Shown here: positions 1 to 9,900 of the stretch, in pieces
How positions within the stretch are numbered: the first letter of the stretch is position 1
Layout: the number at the start of each line of letters is the position of its first letter
NCBI GenBank assembly: GCA_020636025.1
Contig: JACJYQ010000005.1
Location: 248,001-312,000 of the forward strand
From: Lewinellaceae bacterium
Lineage (GTDB): Bacteria > Bacteroidota > Bacteroidia > Chitinophagales > Saprospiraceae
DNA: 64,000 nucleotides
Reading direction: 5' to 3'
Notes under the pieces: model-generated
Seen by the model: only the letters and a program-made list of their open reading frames with translations
Database searches by the model: none
What the model was told of the DNA's origin: nothing
Position numbers and translations under genes: made by a program

Positions 1-638
1 GAGAGTGCGATCCAGCTAACAGGCTGAGTAAGAATAAAATTGAGATCCACACGGTCTTTTTCTGTCATAGAAGGCAGCTTCACATTGGTTTCGGGCAAGT
101 TCACCCCTTTGTTGCTGCTCAATATTCCTTCATGCACGCATTTTAGCTTTACCGTGTCTTTTTTATTCGTTTCAGCTACTTGAAACACAAGCTTGCCATC
201 GTCCATTAGAATATGCTCACCTACTTCACAATCTTCTGCAAACTGATCGTAAGACATGTAAATGGCATCTGCCGTGCCTTCTGCACTTTCATCGTTAACT
301 ATGGTAATCAAATCGCCTGGGTTTAAATGCAAGGCGTCATTCTTGATTTTTCCAACCCTCAACTTAGGCCCCTGCAAATCTGCCAGTGTACCGATATGGA
401 GCTTATGCTCTTCATTAATCTTCTGGATATGGCCTATTACCTTTAGGTGGTCTTCATGTGTACCGTGGCTAAAGTTCAAACGAAATACATCCACTCCGGC
501 GGTCACTAGTTCCAGAAGCTTTTCATAAGTGTTGCAGGCTGGGCCTACTGTTGCTACGATTTTTGTATTTTGCGAACCGTCCTTGCGTAAAGAAGATTTA
601 TTTCTTTCCAGTAAAGTTGCTGCTTCAGCGAGCGTCAT
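1..638 (-). CDS. pyk: Pyruvate kinase, N-terminal part (cut by window edge)
   Basis: Catalyses phosphoenolpyruvate + ADP to pyruvate + ATP, the last step of glycolysis, in the cytoplasm. Translated by eye from the ATG at 638, the protein shows TKIVATVGPAC, then RLNFSHG (substrate and metal site), then DLQGPKLRVG, in the order usual for pyruvate kinase. These cover the start of the TIM barrel and the B domain. About 212 codons are visible and the frame is still open at base 1, so the C-terminal half lies outside. An in-frame TAG five codons upstream leaves this ATG as the only plausible start. A full -33/-7 promoter lies at 686-717. It is transcribed divergently from acpP. Confidence 0.95.
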   Translation of the reverse strand, partial: MTLAEAATLLERNKSSLRKDGSQNTKIVATVGPACNTYEKLLELVTAGVDVFRLNFSHGTHEDHLKVIGHIQKINEEHKLHIGTLADLQGPKLRVGKIKNDALHLNPGDLITIVNDESAEGTADAIYMSYDQFAEDCEVGEHILMDDGKLVFQVAETNKKDTVKLKCVHEGILSSNKGVNLPETNVKLPSMTEKDRVDLNFILTQPVSWIAL

Positions 639-953
639 AGTATGATAGTGGTTCTAAAAGTGTAAAAAATACAATAAGCTGACATGCAAAGGTAAAGATC
701 GTGTTGAATTAAGGCAACTCGCTGTTAAAACTATTAATCGGATTAATGGTAATTTCACACATCAGATGGTGGTTAATTTAGCAAAAATCAACGAAATAGC
801 TCCTTCTAAGTGTACATTTTACATAAAGAAAAGCATATAGGGGAAAAGAGTAAATCCAAAAATTCCGGTAAAAAAATTTTTTTTAACCCATATACCGCCG
901 TTTCTTTGCGGCTCGAAAAACCAAATATTTTTCACCTAAAGTATAGAAAAAAC
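639..953. other. Intergenic region between pyk and acpP
   Basis: This 315-base divergent spacer holds the pyk promoter. On the plus strand it has an AT-rich tract with a run of T at about 877-884 and a weak -7-like TTTCTTTGC at 901-909 that may serve acpP. An open frame runs back to 810 in phase with acpP, but its residues look nothing like an acyl carrier protein. Nothing else is seen. Confidence 0.5.
686..717 (-). promoter_or_regulatory. Bacteroidota-type promoter of pyk
   Basis: On the minus strand TTG (715-717) is followed after 20 bases by TACCTTTGC (686-694), matching the TTG-N17-23-TAnnTTTG consensus of Bacteroidota housekeeping promoters. The expected start of transcription near 682 gives a leader of about 45 bases before the pyk ATG. 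Confidence 0.7.
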
Positions 954-1193
954 ATGGCAACTGTAGCCGAACGCGTAACAAAAATCATCGTTGACAAACT
1001 TGGAGTTGACGAAGCTGAAGTCGTTGGATCCGCAAATTTCATCAATGATTTAGGCGCTGACTCTCTCGACACCGTTGAACTTATCATGGAGTTTGAGAAA
1101 GAGTTTGAGGTCGCAATCCCTGACGAACAGGCTGAAAGCATTACTACCGTAGAAGAGGCAATCAAATACCTGGAGGAAAACATTTCACAGTAA
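954..1193 (+). CDS. acpP: Acyl carrier protein
   Basis: Carries growing acyl chains on a 4'-phosphopantetheine arm during type II fatty acid synthesis in the cytoplasm. The 79-residue protein starting MATVAERVTK has the full ACP length and the DLGADSLDTVEL motif, in which the Ser of DSL (Ser37) is the pantetheinylation site. It is acidic, as usual. The frame is open back to 810, but ATG 954 is chosen because the 48 extra upstream residues are basic and unrelated to ACP. It precedes fabF by 165 bases, with a strong hairpin between them, so fabF levels may be set partly by that hairpin and by a separate -7 box. Confidence 0.97.
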   Translation: MATVAERVTKIIVDKLGVDEAEVVGSANFINDLGADSLDTVELIMEFEKEFEVAIPDEQAESITTVEEAIKYLEENISQ

Positions 1194-1234
1194 TTCCTGT
1201 TATTGGTATCTACTATGCCTGACTATGGCAATAT

Positions 1235-1267
1235 GAGAGGTTCAAAGCAGCGTGCTTTGAACCTCTC
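1235..1267 (+). terminator. Hairpin between acpP and fabF
   Basis: GAGAGGTTCAAAGCA (1235-1249) pairs perfectly with TGCTTTGAACCTCTC (1253-1267), a 15-bp stem with loop GCG. The following TTGCATATATAAG is only mildly T-rich, so this could terminate or attenuate acpP transcripts or protect their 3' ends. Confidence 0.65.
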
Positions 1268-1323
1268 TTGCATATATAAGCATTTTGCCACTTATACGTA
1301 TAGGCTACATGAAGGCATAGTGT

Positions 1324-1332
1324 TACTTTTGC
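1324..1332 (+). promoter_or_regulatory. -7 box TACTTTTGC before fabF
   Basis: It matches TAnnTTTG and lies 26 bases before the fabF ATG. No clear TTG is seen at the -33 distance, so promoter strength is uncertain. It would let fabF be transcribed independently of acpP. Confidence 0.45.
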
Positions 1333-1358
1333 CCAGTATTCAATGAATCGTAATATTT

Positions 1359-2600
1359 ATGAAACGAGTCGTAATCACAGGCATTGGAGCCATCACACCT
1401 ATTGGAAATACTGTTGCACAATACAAGGAAGGATTGGAAAAAGGCCTTAGCGGCGCCAATCTCATTACTTTGTTTGATGCCAGTCTGTTTAAAACAAAGT
1501 TTGCCTGCGAAGTAAAAGGCTTTGTAGCTGAGGAACACCTGGATAAACGGGAAGCCCGGCGGATCGACCGTTTTACGCAATTCGCTATGGTGGCAACCAG
1601 TGAAGCCATTCAGGACTCCGGACTGGATCTGGATGCCATCAACAAAGATCGCGTCGGCGTGATCTGGGCATCCGGTATCGGGGGACTAAGCACCCTTGAA
1701 AAAGAGATTGAGGAGCATGCCCTGGGCAATGGAATTCCCAAGCATAATCCTTTCCTCATCCCAAAAATGATCTCAGACATCGCAGCCGGCCAGATTTCCA
1801 TCCAATACGGCTTCAGAGGCATAAATTATTGCACCGTTTCTGCCTGTGCATCTTCTTCACATGCCTTAATGAATGCCTTCGACTATTTGCGTCTGGGCAA
1901 AGCTGATATTATCGTGACTGGTGGTTCTGAAGCCTCTGTCACCAAAACTTCCGTCGGTGGATTCAATTCCATGAAAGCCCTCAGTGAACGCAACGACGCC
2001 TTCGAAACTGCCTCCCGGCCTTATGATGCCGAGCGGGATGGGTTTGTGCTTGGCGAAGGAGCCGGAGCGCTTATCCTGGAAGAGTACGAGCATGCCAAAC
2101 GCCGTGGCGCTACCATCTATGCGGAAGTTGTTGGAGCCGCTGCTACAGCTGATGCCTATCACATTACTGCCCCACACCCTGAAGGCTTTGGTGTGATCAA
2201 TGTCATGAATCTTGCCCTGGAAGATGCAGGAATGAGCCCTTCAGAAATTGATTATATCAATACACACGGAACCAGCACTCCACTTGGCGACACAGCAGAG
2301 CTAAAAGCCATCAAACATGTGTTTGGAGATAGTGCCACGTCCTTAAATATTTCTTCAACCAAGAGTATGACAGGCCACCTCCTCGGAGCAGCTGGAGCTA
2401 TTGAAGCGATTGCTTGTCTAATGGCAATGAAGTATGATTTTGTTCCTCCCACCATCAACCACTTCACTGACGATCCGGAAATTGACCCGCAATTGAACCT
2501 GACATTCAATGAATCCCAGCAGAAAAAAGTGAAAGCAACACTGAGCAATACTTTTGGCTTCGGTGGACACAATGCGTCTGTTATCTTTCGGCAAATTTGA
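1359..2600 (+). CDS. fabF: 3-oxoacyl-[acyl-carrier-protein] synthase II
   Basis: Condenses malonyl-ACP with acyl-ACP in the elongation cycle of fatty acid synthesis, in the cytoplasm. The 413-residue protein has the length of KAS II and starts MKRVVITGIGAITPIG. The catalytic triad is visible: Cys in VSACASSSHA, His in NTHGTSTPLGD and His in KSMTGHLLGAAGA. The C-terminal FGFGGHNAS loop is also intact. It lies in the conserved acpP-fabF-rnc order, with rnc starting 33 bases after the stop. Confidence 0.97.
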   Translation: MKRVVITGIGAITPIGNTVAQYKEGLEKGLSGANLITLFDASLFKTKFACEVKGFVAEEHLDKREARRIDRFTQFAMVATSEAIQDSGLDLDAINKDRVGVIWASGIGGLSTLEKEIEEHALGNGIPKHNPFLIPKMISDIAAGQISIQYGFRGINYCTVSACASSSHALMNAFDYLRLGKADIIVTGGSEASVTKTSVGGFNSMKALSERNDAFETASRPYDAERDGFVLGEGAGALILEEYEHAKRRGATIYAEVVGAAATADAYHITAPHPEGFGVINVMNLALEDAGMSPSEIDYINTHGTSTPLGDTAELKAIKHVFGDSATSLNISSTKSMTGHLLGAAGAIEAIACLMAMKYDFVPPTINHFTDDPEIDPQLNLTFNESQQKKVKATLSNTFGFGGHNASVIFRQI

Positions 2601-2633
2601 TCCCCCGCTTTGCCTGGCTAAAACATAAATCTG

Positions 2634-3395
2634 GTGCGATTTATACTTCGATTATACAATTTACATTTCCACCCCGACAAGGAGCTGGCCCGACGGCTGA
2701 AACAGTTGATAGGCTTCGTTCCCATTCATTTGTCGCTTTTTAAGCTTGCTTTTTTTCACAAAAGCACTTTCACTTCAAGAGATTATGCCGTTGCCAATAA
2801 CGAGCGTCTTGAATTTTTGGGAGATGCCGTGCTCAGTACCATCGTTGGTGAGTATCTGTTTAAAAAATACCCAACCAGTGACGAGGGATTTCTGACTAAG
2901 ATGCGATCAAAGATCGTAAAGAGAAACTCGCTGGATGATATTGCCGACAAAATGGGTTTGGATCTATTTCTCGCCAATTACAACCAAACACGCTTGTCAA
3001 AATCAATGCTGGGCAATGCGCTGGAGGCGCTTGTTGGTGCTGTATACATTGAGGTTGGCTATCAAAAAACACGAACTTTCGTAGTCAGACGTATCCTTAG
3101 GAAATACCTGGATATTCACGAGTTGGAAAGCTTTGACGATAACTACAAAAGTCAATTGTTGGAGTGGTGCCAGAAAAATGGCCGAGCGATTGAGTACAAG
3201 GTGGTAGCCAAATACAAAAGCGAAAAAAGAGACAAGTTCAAAGTGGCCGTATTTGTAGATGGCAAGAAGCACGGCACCGCTGATGATTTTAATAAGAAAA
3301 GCGCTGAACAACTTGCCAGCGAACGCGCCATGACCGCTTTGGGTATACTCAGTAACGGCATGGCGGGTGCAGAAGAAAATGGCGAATACAATTGA
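2634..3395 (+). CDS. rnc: Ribonuclease III
   Basis: Cleaves double-stranded RNA in rRNA and mRNA processing in the cytoplasm. The 253-residue protein carries the signature NERLEFLGDAVL (about residues 57-68) with the acidic catalytic residues, followed by the second acidic cluster in GNALEALVGAVYIEVG. A double-stranded-RNA-binding domain follows at about 170-245, ending in the usual KKSAEQLASERA helix. The start is GTG at 2634; an in-frame TAA at 2619 leaves no ATG upstream. It follows fabF by 33 bases and is probably co-transcribed, as in many bacteria. Confidence 0.95.
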   Translation: MRFILRLYNLHFHPDKELARRLKQLIGFVPIHLSLFKLAFFHKSTFTSRDYAVANNERLEFLGDAVLSTIVGEYLFKKYPTSDEGFLTKMRSKIVKRNSLDDIADKMGLDLFLANYNQTRLSKSMLGNALEALVGAVYIEVGYQKTRTFVVRRILRKYLDIHELESFDDNYKSQLLEWCQKNGRAIEYKVVAKYKSEKRDKFKVAVFVDGKKHGTADDFNKKSAEQLASERAMTALGILSNGMAGAEENGEYN

Positions 3396-3410
3396 TATCC
3401 CCTTGGTTCC

Positions 3411-4709
3411 ATGAAAGCAACAGTCATCGGCGGAGGCATCATTGGTTTATCCAGTGCGCTTTATTTGCAACAGGATGGCTGGGAAGTCACGGTTCTGGAT
3501 AAAGGAACGCTCGCCGACAATTGTTCATTTGGAAACATGGGATATCTCTCACCATCCCATTTCGCCACTTTGGCACAACCTGGTGTCATCAACCAGGGTA
3601 TTCTCTGGATGTTTCAAAAAAAGAGTCCGTTTTATGTGCGCCCGGAATTGAGCCCTCAATTAATCGACTGGGGACTTAAGTTCTACCGCGCCTGCAACGC
3701 AAATCACGTACAGCGCAGCGCCAAGCCCATGCTGGACCTTTTGTTACTCTCCAAAGAATTAACCCGGAGCTGGATTCAAACCGGCATACTGTCCTTTGAA
3801 TATGCTGAAAAAGGCTGCATAAATTATTTCCAGACAAAAAAATATGAAAAGTCCGAGCTGGAAAATGTTTATGTCGGTCGCGATTTGGGTCTGCAAATTG
3901 ATGTGTTGTCGAAAGAAGAGATTCACGAACTCGAACCCGACCTAAAGGCAGAGGTACGTGGAGCTGCCTGGTATAAAGATGACGCTCATCTGCAACCCAA
4001 CGAACTGATGAATCAACTCATCGCCTTATTGAAAAAGCGGGGTGTCAACATTATCACAGAGGCAGAAGTAACCGGATTTCAACGGGCTGATAGCACAATC
4101 ACAGCTGTTCAATACAAACTAACAAGCCAGCCCGAGATACTAAAAAGCGAGACAGACATGGTTGTTCTCGCAGCCGGTTCATGGTCTTCGGACCTTGCCA
4201 GACTCGCTGGTGAGAAAATCCCGCTCATGCCGGGAAAGGGGTATTCCATGACCATCCAACCTGCTAAACAACTGCTACACCACCCTTGTATTCTGGTGGA
4301 AGCAAAAGTAGCCATGACTCCCTGGCAGCAGCAATTGCGCATTGGCAGCACTATGGAAATTGGCTCCATTAATGACAAAATTCTGTTTCCACGGGTTCAA
4401 GGCATCCTGGAAGCCGTTGGCCGTTATTTCCCGGCATATAAGCAAGAAAGAGCTTTTCAAGAGCTTTCTGACGAAAAGAACCTCAAGACAAAGCTTAGAG
4501 AAAAAGTCTGGTACGGTTTCCGCCCATTGTCGGCCGATGGGCTACCCTATATTGGATTTGGGAAAAAGTCCAGCAATCTGATCCTTGCGACCGGGCATGC
4601 CATGCTGGGTATCAGTATGGGCGCCGGAACCGGGAAACTTGTGGCTGAGTTGGCCGCTGGGGAGAAAACGAGTATACCTGCCAAGGCGTTCGACCCTGGC
4701 AGGTATTAG
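3411..4709 (+). CDS. FAD-dependent D-amino-acid dehydrogenase-like oxidoreductase
   Basis: A 432-residue flavoprotein of the DadA/DAO family, which oxidises D-amino acids or related secondary amines. The N-terminus KATVIGGGIIGLSSALYL is a Rossmann GxGxxG FAD-binding motif. The C-terminal GFRPLSADGLPYIGF and ATGHAMLGISMGAGTGKLVAELAAG match the conserved FAD-contacting end of the family. It starts 15 bases after rnc and may ride on that operon. The substrate cannot be told from sequence: D-amino acid, sarcosine or hydroxyproline derivatives are all possible. No amino-acid racemase or proline-pathway gene sits nearby. Confidence 0.8.
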   Translation: MKATVIGGGIIGLSSALYLQQDGWEVTVLDKGTLADNCSFGNMGYLSPSHFATLAQPGVINQGILWMFQKKSPFYVRPELSPQLIDWGLKFYRACNANHVQRSAKPMLDLLLLSKELTRSWIQTGILSFEYAEKGCINYFQTKKYEKSELENVYVGRDLGLQIDVLSKEEIHELEPDLKAEVRGAAWYKDDAHLQPNELMNQLIALLKKRGVNIITEAEVTGFQRADSTITAVQYKLTSQPEILKSETDMVVLAAGSWSSDLARLAGEKIPLMPGKGYSMTIQPAKQLLHHPCILVEAKVAMTPWQQQLRIGSTMEIGSINDKILFPRVQGILEAVGRYFPAYKQERAFQELSDEKNLKTKLREKVWYGFRPLSADGLPYIGFGKKSSNLILATGHAMLGISMGAGTGKLVAELAAGEKTSIPAKAFDPGRY

Positions 4710-4842
4710 CAATTCATTTTTTGACATGTTTCTAAGTTTGCATATTCGTGTGTTGTACAGAGACCACACGTTGCTACTTCGCCAGGTGTTTCTGTTGCAA
4801 AATAATGCATGGCAAAACACAAAATGCCGTGGGAATGACCGA

Positions 4843-6387
4843 TCATAAATAGGGCTTCACGATCGCTTCAAAAGGTTTTGAATAAAGATAGCTTTCAGCC
4901 AAAGCCACAAAAACTCCCATCTGGTAATTCGAATCAAATTCAAGTTCCTCGGCTTTTACTTTTTGAAGTATACTCCTAGCCTTGTTTTTAGGGACAGGAT
5001 CAGCGCAATAACAAGCCAAAATCTCGAAGTAATCTTCCATACCACTCAACGATATATGGTGTTCTTTGATCCAGGCTTTTAATGAACCCATCAATTTTTC
5101 AGGGTTGTACTTTTTTGCAAGAGTCAGCGATTGGCTAACTAACAATATTCGAAGGAACTGGGCGGTACATCGAAGTGCCGGCATACTGTCGACCGGTTTA
5201 TGAGAAATGATTTTTTCCAACCAGAATACTGCCTCATCCACCTTTTTCATTACCAATGATACAACTGTACAATAAAAACAAATGGTAGCCCGCCTGGATG
5301 GTCTGACATGGTGCTGTGGCCGGAAGAGATTTATTTGCAACTGGTGCTTTGAGATATAGGCTGATGCATTGTCAAAGTCGCCTTGCTTAAGATAGGACAA
5401 CAGGTAGATATACACAGAGTTTCTGTAAAATTCGGTCGTGTTTTTATACTTTTCCAGTTGCAAACTGTAGGTATGAAAATCTCCCCAACGCTCCTGATCA
5501 ATGGCTGTCGAAAGAAAACGTACAAGTATCTCCAGATAATTAGAGGGATCTTCTTTTACTTGTTCGCGATGCATACGCATAATTTGAACCATTTGGAGAA
5601 GGTGCTCATATTCGTCCTCTTTTGAGGGTATTACATATTCAAACTGTGGCTGAGGTTCCGGAGTAGATAACCGATGGTAATTTGCTATTGCTAAAAGCAT
5701 TTTGAATCGGATGCCGAAAGGTATTTCCTCGGAATTCAGTTCAAGGATATACCGGTGAACTACTGTACTTATGTCAGGAGGCAAGGGTTTTGATAATGCG
5801 AAGCTGTTCAGCAGCCGGACATTATGGTGGAACACATCATTATCTTTTTGCAGCCGACTTAAGATGCCCTCAACATGGCTATGCACTTCAGCTAGTCTAG
5901 CACCAACATCCGGCTTCCGCCAAGAACTAATTAGTCTACTTTGGAGCAATAGCAGTTCCAGCTCTAACTCCGGGTAGTCTAATTTATTTAGTAAGGCTGC
6001 AGCCCTTTTTAACTCCTTTGCCCCTTCATCATACATCTCCTTGCTAATCAAAAAACGGCAATCCTGAAGGATGTTCACTACCTCAATCCTGGACTTATGT
6101 GTTTCTGGGATTTTCCGCATGCTTTCCAGGATCTTGGAATATAAATAGTTTGCAACCCGACTCAATTCGTGTATTCGGAGGACCTTCTTTCGGACGACTA
6201 AATCAACCAAATTGCCATCAAACTCAGGGTCTGCAGACACCTTGTTAATCAAGTCGAACAACTTGATGTATCGAGGAGTATTTAACTCTTTATTGGACCT
6301 GGCATATAGTTTAAAATTGCGTTTCTGGTTTGAACTAAGGGAAAGGATCAAACGCGTCAACCTTTCAAATAGAGGGCGAGAATCCAT
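4843..6387 (-). CDS. Unrecognised 514-aa helical protein
   Basis: I do not recognise a named family. The protein has no signal peptide or membrane segment, so it is probably cytoplasmic. It is rich in Leu, Lys and Glu, with helix-pair patterns resembling TPR-like repeats, for example in the stretches around residues 120-170 and 360-400. The N-terminus (ERLTRLILSLSSNQKRNFKLYA...RYIKLFDLINK) resembles by eye the start of the protein at 19253-20686 (DKLISLLANLSKVERNRFRKFL...AIILFDLIDK), suggesting a shared family. A plausible promoter lies at 6455-6483. It converges with the oxidoreductase gene. Confidence 0.75.
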   Translation of the reverse strand: MDSRPLFERLTRLILSLSSNQKRNFKLYARSNKELNTPRYIKLFDLINKVSADPEFDGNLVDLVVRKKVLRIHELSRVANYLYSKILESMRKIPETHKSRIEVVNILQDCRFLISKEMYDEGAKELKRAAALLNKLDYPELELELLLLQSRLISSWRKPDVGARLAEVHSHVEGILSRLQKDNDVFHHNVRLLNSFALSKPLPPDISTVVHRYILELNSEEIPFGIRFKMLLAIANYHRLSTPEPQPQFEYVIPSKEDEYEHLLQMVQIMRMHREQVKEDPSNYLEILVRFLSTAIDQERWGDFHTYSLQLEKYKNTTEFYRNSVYIYLLSYLKQGDFDNASAYISKHQLQINLFRPQHHVRPSRRATICFYCTVVSLVMKKVDEAVFWLEKIISHKPVDSMPALRCTAQFLRILLVSQSLTLAKKYNPEKLMGSLKAWIKEHHISLSGMEDYFEILACYCADPVPKNKARSILQKVKAEELEFDSNYQMGVFVALAESYLYSKPFEAIVKPYL

Positions 6388-6454
6388 TATTCAAGTGTTT
6401 TTTCAAATTGCTTTGACAATCAATGTGTTGTGTGTTTTATTTAAGGTAATGGGC

Positions 6455-6483
6455 GCAATTTTAAAGGGGCATTATTTGAACAA
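6455..6483 (-). promoter_or_regulatory. Candidate promoter of the 514-aa protein gene
   Basis: On the minus strand TTG (6481-6483) is followed after 17 bases by TAAAATTGC (6455-6463), one mismatch from TAnnTTTGC. The start codon at 6387 lies about 65 bases downstream. Confidence 0.45.
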
Positions 6484-6548
6484 GGCTCAGTGTAACACCA
6501 CCTTTACATATCTGAAATTTTGATGTAAATCAACAACATATTAGGATT

Positions 6549-6659
6549 ATGTCAATAACAAAAGTAAGTCATAGCACCACTACCGACCCCATCGACTCTT
6601 CAAAACCTCAACAAGTCATTAATAATGCGACCCGTAATCTGCTTTTGATGGAATTATAG
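6549..6659 (+). CDS. Possible small ORF, 36 aa
   Basis: An ATG-to-TAG frame encodes a 36-residue peptide beginning MSITKVSHSTTTDPIDSS and ending NLLLMEL. It is the only gene-like element upstream of the terminator at 6711-6743, which otherwise has no plus-strand gene to serve. There is no recognisable family, no signal peptide and no strong promoter. It may be a real small protein, the 5' part of a small RNA, or chance. Confidence 0.3.
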   Translation: MSITKVSHSTTTDPIDSSKPQQVINNATRNLLLMEL

Positions 6660-6710
6660 GAGAGCTTAATTGTCAAAATAGTCTATACATTTTCTAAGCA
6701 GAAAGAATTG

Positions 6711-6743
6711 AAAAGGCCTTCAAGATGTTTTGAGGGCCTTTTT
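6711..6743 (+). terminator. Intrinsic terminator
   Basis: AAAAGGCCTTCAA (6711-6723) pairs with TTGAGGGCCTTTTT (6730-6743), one mismatch in the stem, and the right arm runs into T-rich sequence. It implies a short plus-strand transcript starting after about 6490, since the nearest upstream gene is on the other strand. Confidence 0.6.
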
Positions 6744-6900
6744 ATTTATGTATTCAGCACTAGAATAGTGTGCGGACGCATTCAGCGCGATAAATCAGCA
6801 GTATACCAAGCCCAAAGAACTCTCCTGATATAAGCGACCACAAACATTAGACAATTCTACTAAAACATATTACCTTACCTCTCGCCAAATCATAAAAGCC

Positions 6901-9900
6901 ATGAAAAACATCAAATCCAACCCCCTCTTAATCCTAATGGCATCATGCTTGTTTTTCTACCCAAAATCAATATATGCCCAATGTAACGGGGCTCCCTGCA
7001 TAAACCCTAATCCTGTGGCCGATCCTGCGGATGCCTGTATCTTATCCGATCAAAATGATCTGACCTGCTATGAAGGCGCTACAACTATGGATCCAGCTGT
7101 TGTATTCCCAAACTGGTGTGGCAGTAATCAGAATACCCAGTGGTTTGCTTTTACAGCGACCGCTACCACAGCAGTGTTTGCATTAGTTGTTCCTTCCTGT
7201 AGCCAAGGAAACGCTTTACAGGGAGCCGTTTTTTCGTCGGGCGACTGCATTAACTTTTCGCTTGTTTCCAATTGTGTAAATGTTTTAGCGGGCCAGGGTA
7301 ATTCAATAATGGCCAACGGCCTGGTTCCTGGCCAGGTGTATTATTTATGCATCGGGGGCAATAATGGGGCGATCTGCGATTATCAAATTGACCCAGGTGG
7401 ATGGGCTGGAGCAACGGTTGTGTGTGTATTGGATCCCCCTTTGTCATACTCGACGGCAGCCACCGATGCTATCTGGAGTGTTGATCCCCCTTCTGCTGCC
7501 AGCTTCGATACTACTGAAGGCCCTGTGGTCCATATAACTTTTTTGGAGCCGGGCACACTAAATCTTTGTATAAATTCGTCGCATTGTCCGGAATATTGTG
7601 GAGAGATTGAAGTCCATGGCGGCGAGTTTGAAGAGTATGTCGATCTATGCGAAGGAAAATCGGTAGAATGTGCAGGACATACCTATACATCACCGGGGGT
7701 ATTTGACGTATCGGAACCCGATGGACCTGATTGTTTCAAGACGATCCATTGCCATGTAAACCTAATACCTACGGCCCACAGTGCCGACACAGTATTTATG
7801 TGTCAAAATAGTTCTGTCACCTGCGCAGGAGAGGAGTTTTTTAGTCCTGGTACTTACCCGGTAACCCTGCAAGGACCTAATGGCTGTGACAGTGTTGTAA
7901 CTTGTAAAGTACAAATCCTTCCACCAAGCCCGGTAACCAATCTTACGATAAACCTCTGTGGCCCGGCCGAATACGGGGTATGCAATTCCACCTACAATGC
8001 TTCGGGTACCTACACCGAGATATGCACCAACTACCTTGGCTGCGACAGCATCATAAACCTGGATCTGGCAGTCCTTGAACCCCATGCCGTGATCAATCCA
8101 CCTGATACGCTAACCTGTCAGGTAGACACCATCACTTTAGACGGAAGCAATTCATCAATCAATAACGCAAACGTAGGCATCACCCTGTACAACTGGACGG
8201 GTCCGGGGATCGTTGGAAGCAGCACCATGCCAACAGTTAAAATAAATCAATCGGGAAGCTATTGTTTGGTCGTGACGCACCGTCGCGGGGCTGTATCCTG
8301 TACCGATACAACCTGCGTGGTGGTAGCACAAACAAGTTCAGTGCCCGCCTTGCCCCAGTTATTGGGGAATAATTATCCTTGTCAGGATTCCACCTATCTG
8401 TATACCGCCATGGCAAACGGCAATCCTGCGCCCTCAGCATTCGACTGGACACTGCCGGGAAACATCTCCTATACCACCCTATCGCCAGACAGCATTCTGG
8501 TGACCTGGGATTCGCTGCTAATCGATAGCCTGTGCGTAATCGCTACCAACACCTGCGGTGTTTCCCAACCCGCCTGTTATCCAATCGTGGTGCAAACACC
8601 GGTGGAACAACCCCTTATGAGCGGCCCGGGCAGCGTATGCGCCGACAGCACTGCGTACGAGTTTACCCTGAATTTAGAACAAACCGGTGTTGAATATATC
8701 TGGACCACACCCCCAGGCGCCATACTCACCGGAGTGGGTGATACAGTACACATCAATTTTCAGAACGCTGTTTCCGGCCAGGTCTGCGTAACCCCACAAA
8801 ATGCCTGTGGGGCCGGTCTGCCGGTCTGCCTGGACGTAGAGGCAAATCCCATACCTACGGCTGATCTAAGCGGCGATGCAGAAATCTGTGCCGGGGAATC
8901 CATTGACCTGAGCTTTTCACTAAATGGCAACGGCCCTTTTGATGTAAGCTGGTCTGTTAACGGTCAAAACTTTACGCTGAATGACATTTCAAACGGACAT
9001 ATTGAGAGTGTAAGTCCAACCCAAACAACTATTTACAAAATAACAAGTATCAGCGACAATACCGCTGCTGTATGTGCTGCGACACTTTTAGATAGCGTGA
9101 CGGTGACGGTCTGGCAAGCCGCCAATACCCCTTTGGCAGCTCAGATCTGCTCGGGTGAAAGCCTGTTTGTAGGAGGTAGCTTGCAAAGCAGTTCCGGTAT
9201 TTATTCTGATACCCTGCAAACAATCCATGGTTGCGATAGTGTGCTTGTCACCACCCTGACGGTACTAGTCATAGATACCACCATGCTGGCTGCCGGCACT
9301 TGTGATCCTGCCCTGGCAGGTACCAGCACACAGATATTACCCCAACAAAACGGTTGCGATAGTGTGGTGATTACTGTAACAGCTCTGCTGCCTTCCGATT
9401 CAACCCTGATCGCTGAGAGCAGTTGTGATGTAAATGAGGTAGGGGTGCTTACACAAAACCTGTCAAATCAGTATGGCTGCGACAGCACGGTAGTGACTAC
9501 GGTCACCTTTACACTTGGCGACACCACCATGGTAGCTGCCACGACCTGTGATTCTACCGCAGCCGGTGTTTTTTACAACAACCTGATGGGCCTCGATGGC
9601 TGCGACAGCCTGATTATCACCACGGTAAGCCTGTTACCCAGCAACACGACCATGCTTACAGGTACAAGCTGTAATCCAGCCGAAGTAGGGGTGTTTACAA
9701 ACGTGCTGAGCAATCGGTATGGCTGTGACAGTACGGTGATTACAACCGTAAGCTTCGTGCAGCTGCCGACTACTTTTCTCACAGCCACTTCCTGTGATCC
9801 AAATTCAACGGGAGTGTTTACCGATCATATTACCACGGCGGGAGGATGCGATAGTGTGGTAGTCACCACGGTAAGTCTGTTACCCAGTGACACCACCATG

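Larger units (their letters stand above)
6388..6900. other. 513-base gap between divergent genes
   Basis: The gap contains the candidate minus promoter (6455-6483), a possible 36-codon ORF (6549-6659) and a terminator hairpin (6711-6743). From 6744 to 6900 nothing clear is seen; no good TAnnTTTG box was found right before the 1633-aa gene. Confidence 0.5.

Noticed and set aside
810..953. Longer N-terminus for AcpP
   Set aside because: The 48 extra residues are basic and AT-composition driven; ACP starts at MATVAERV at 954.
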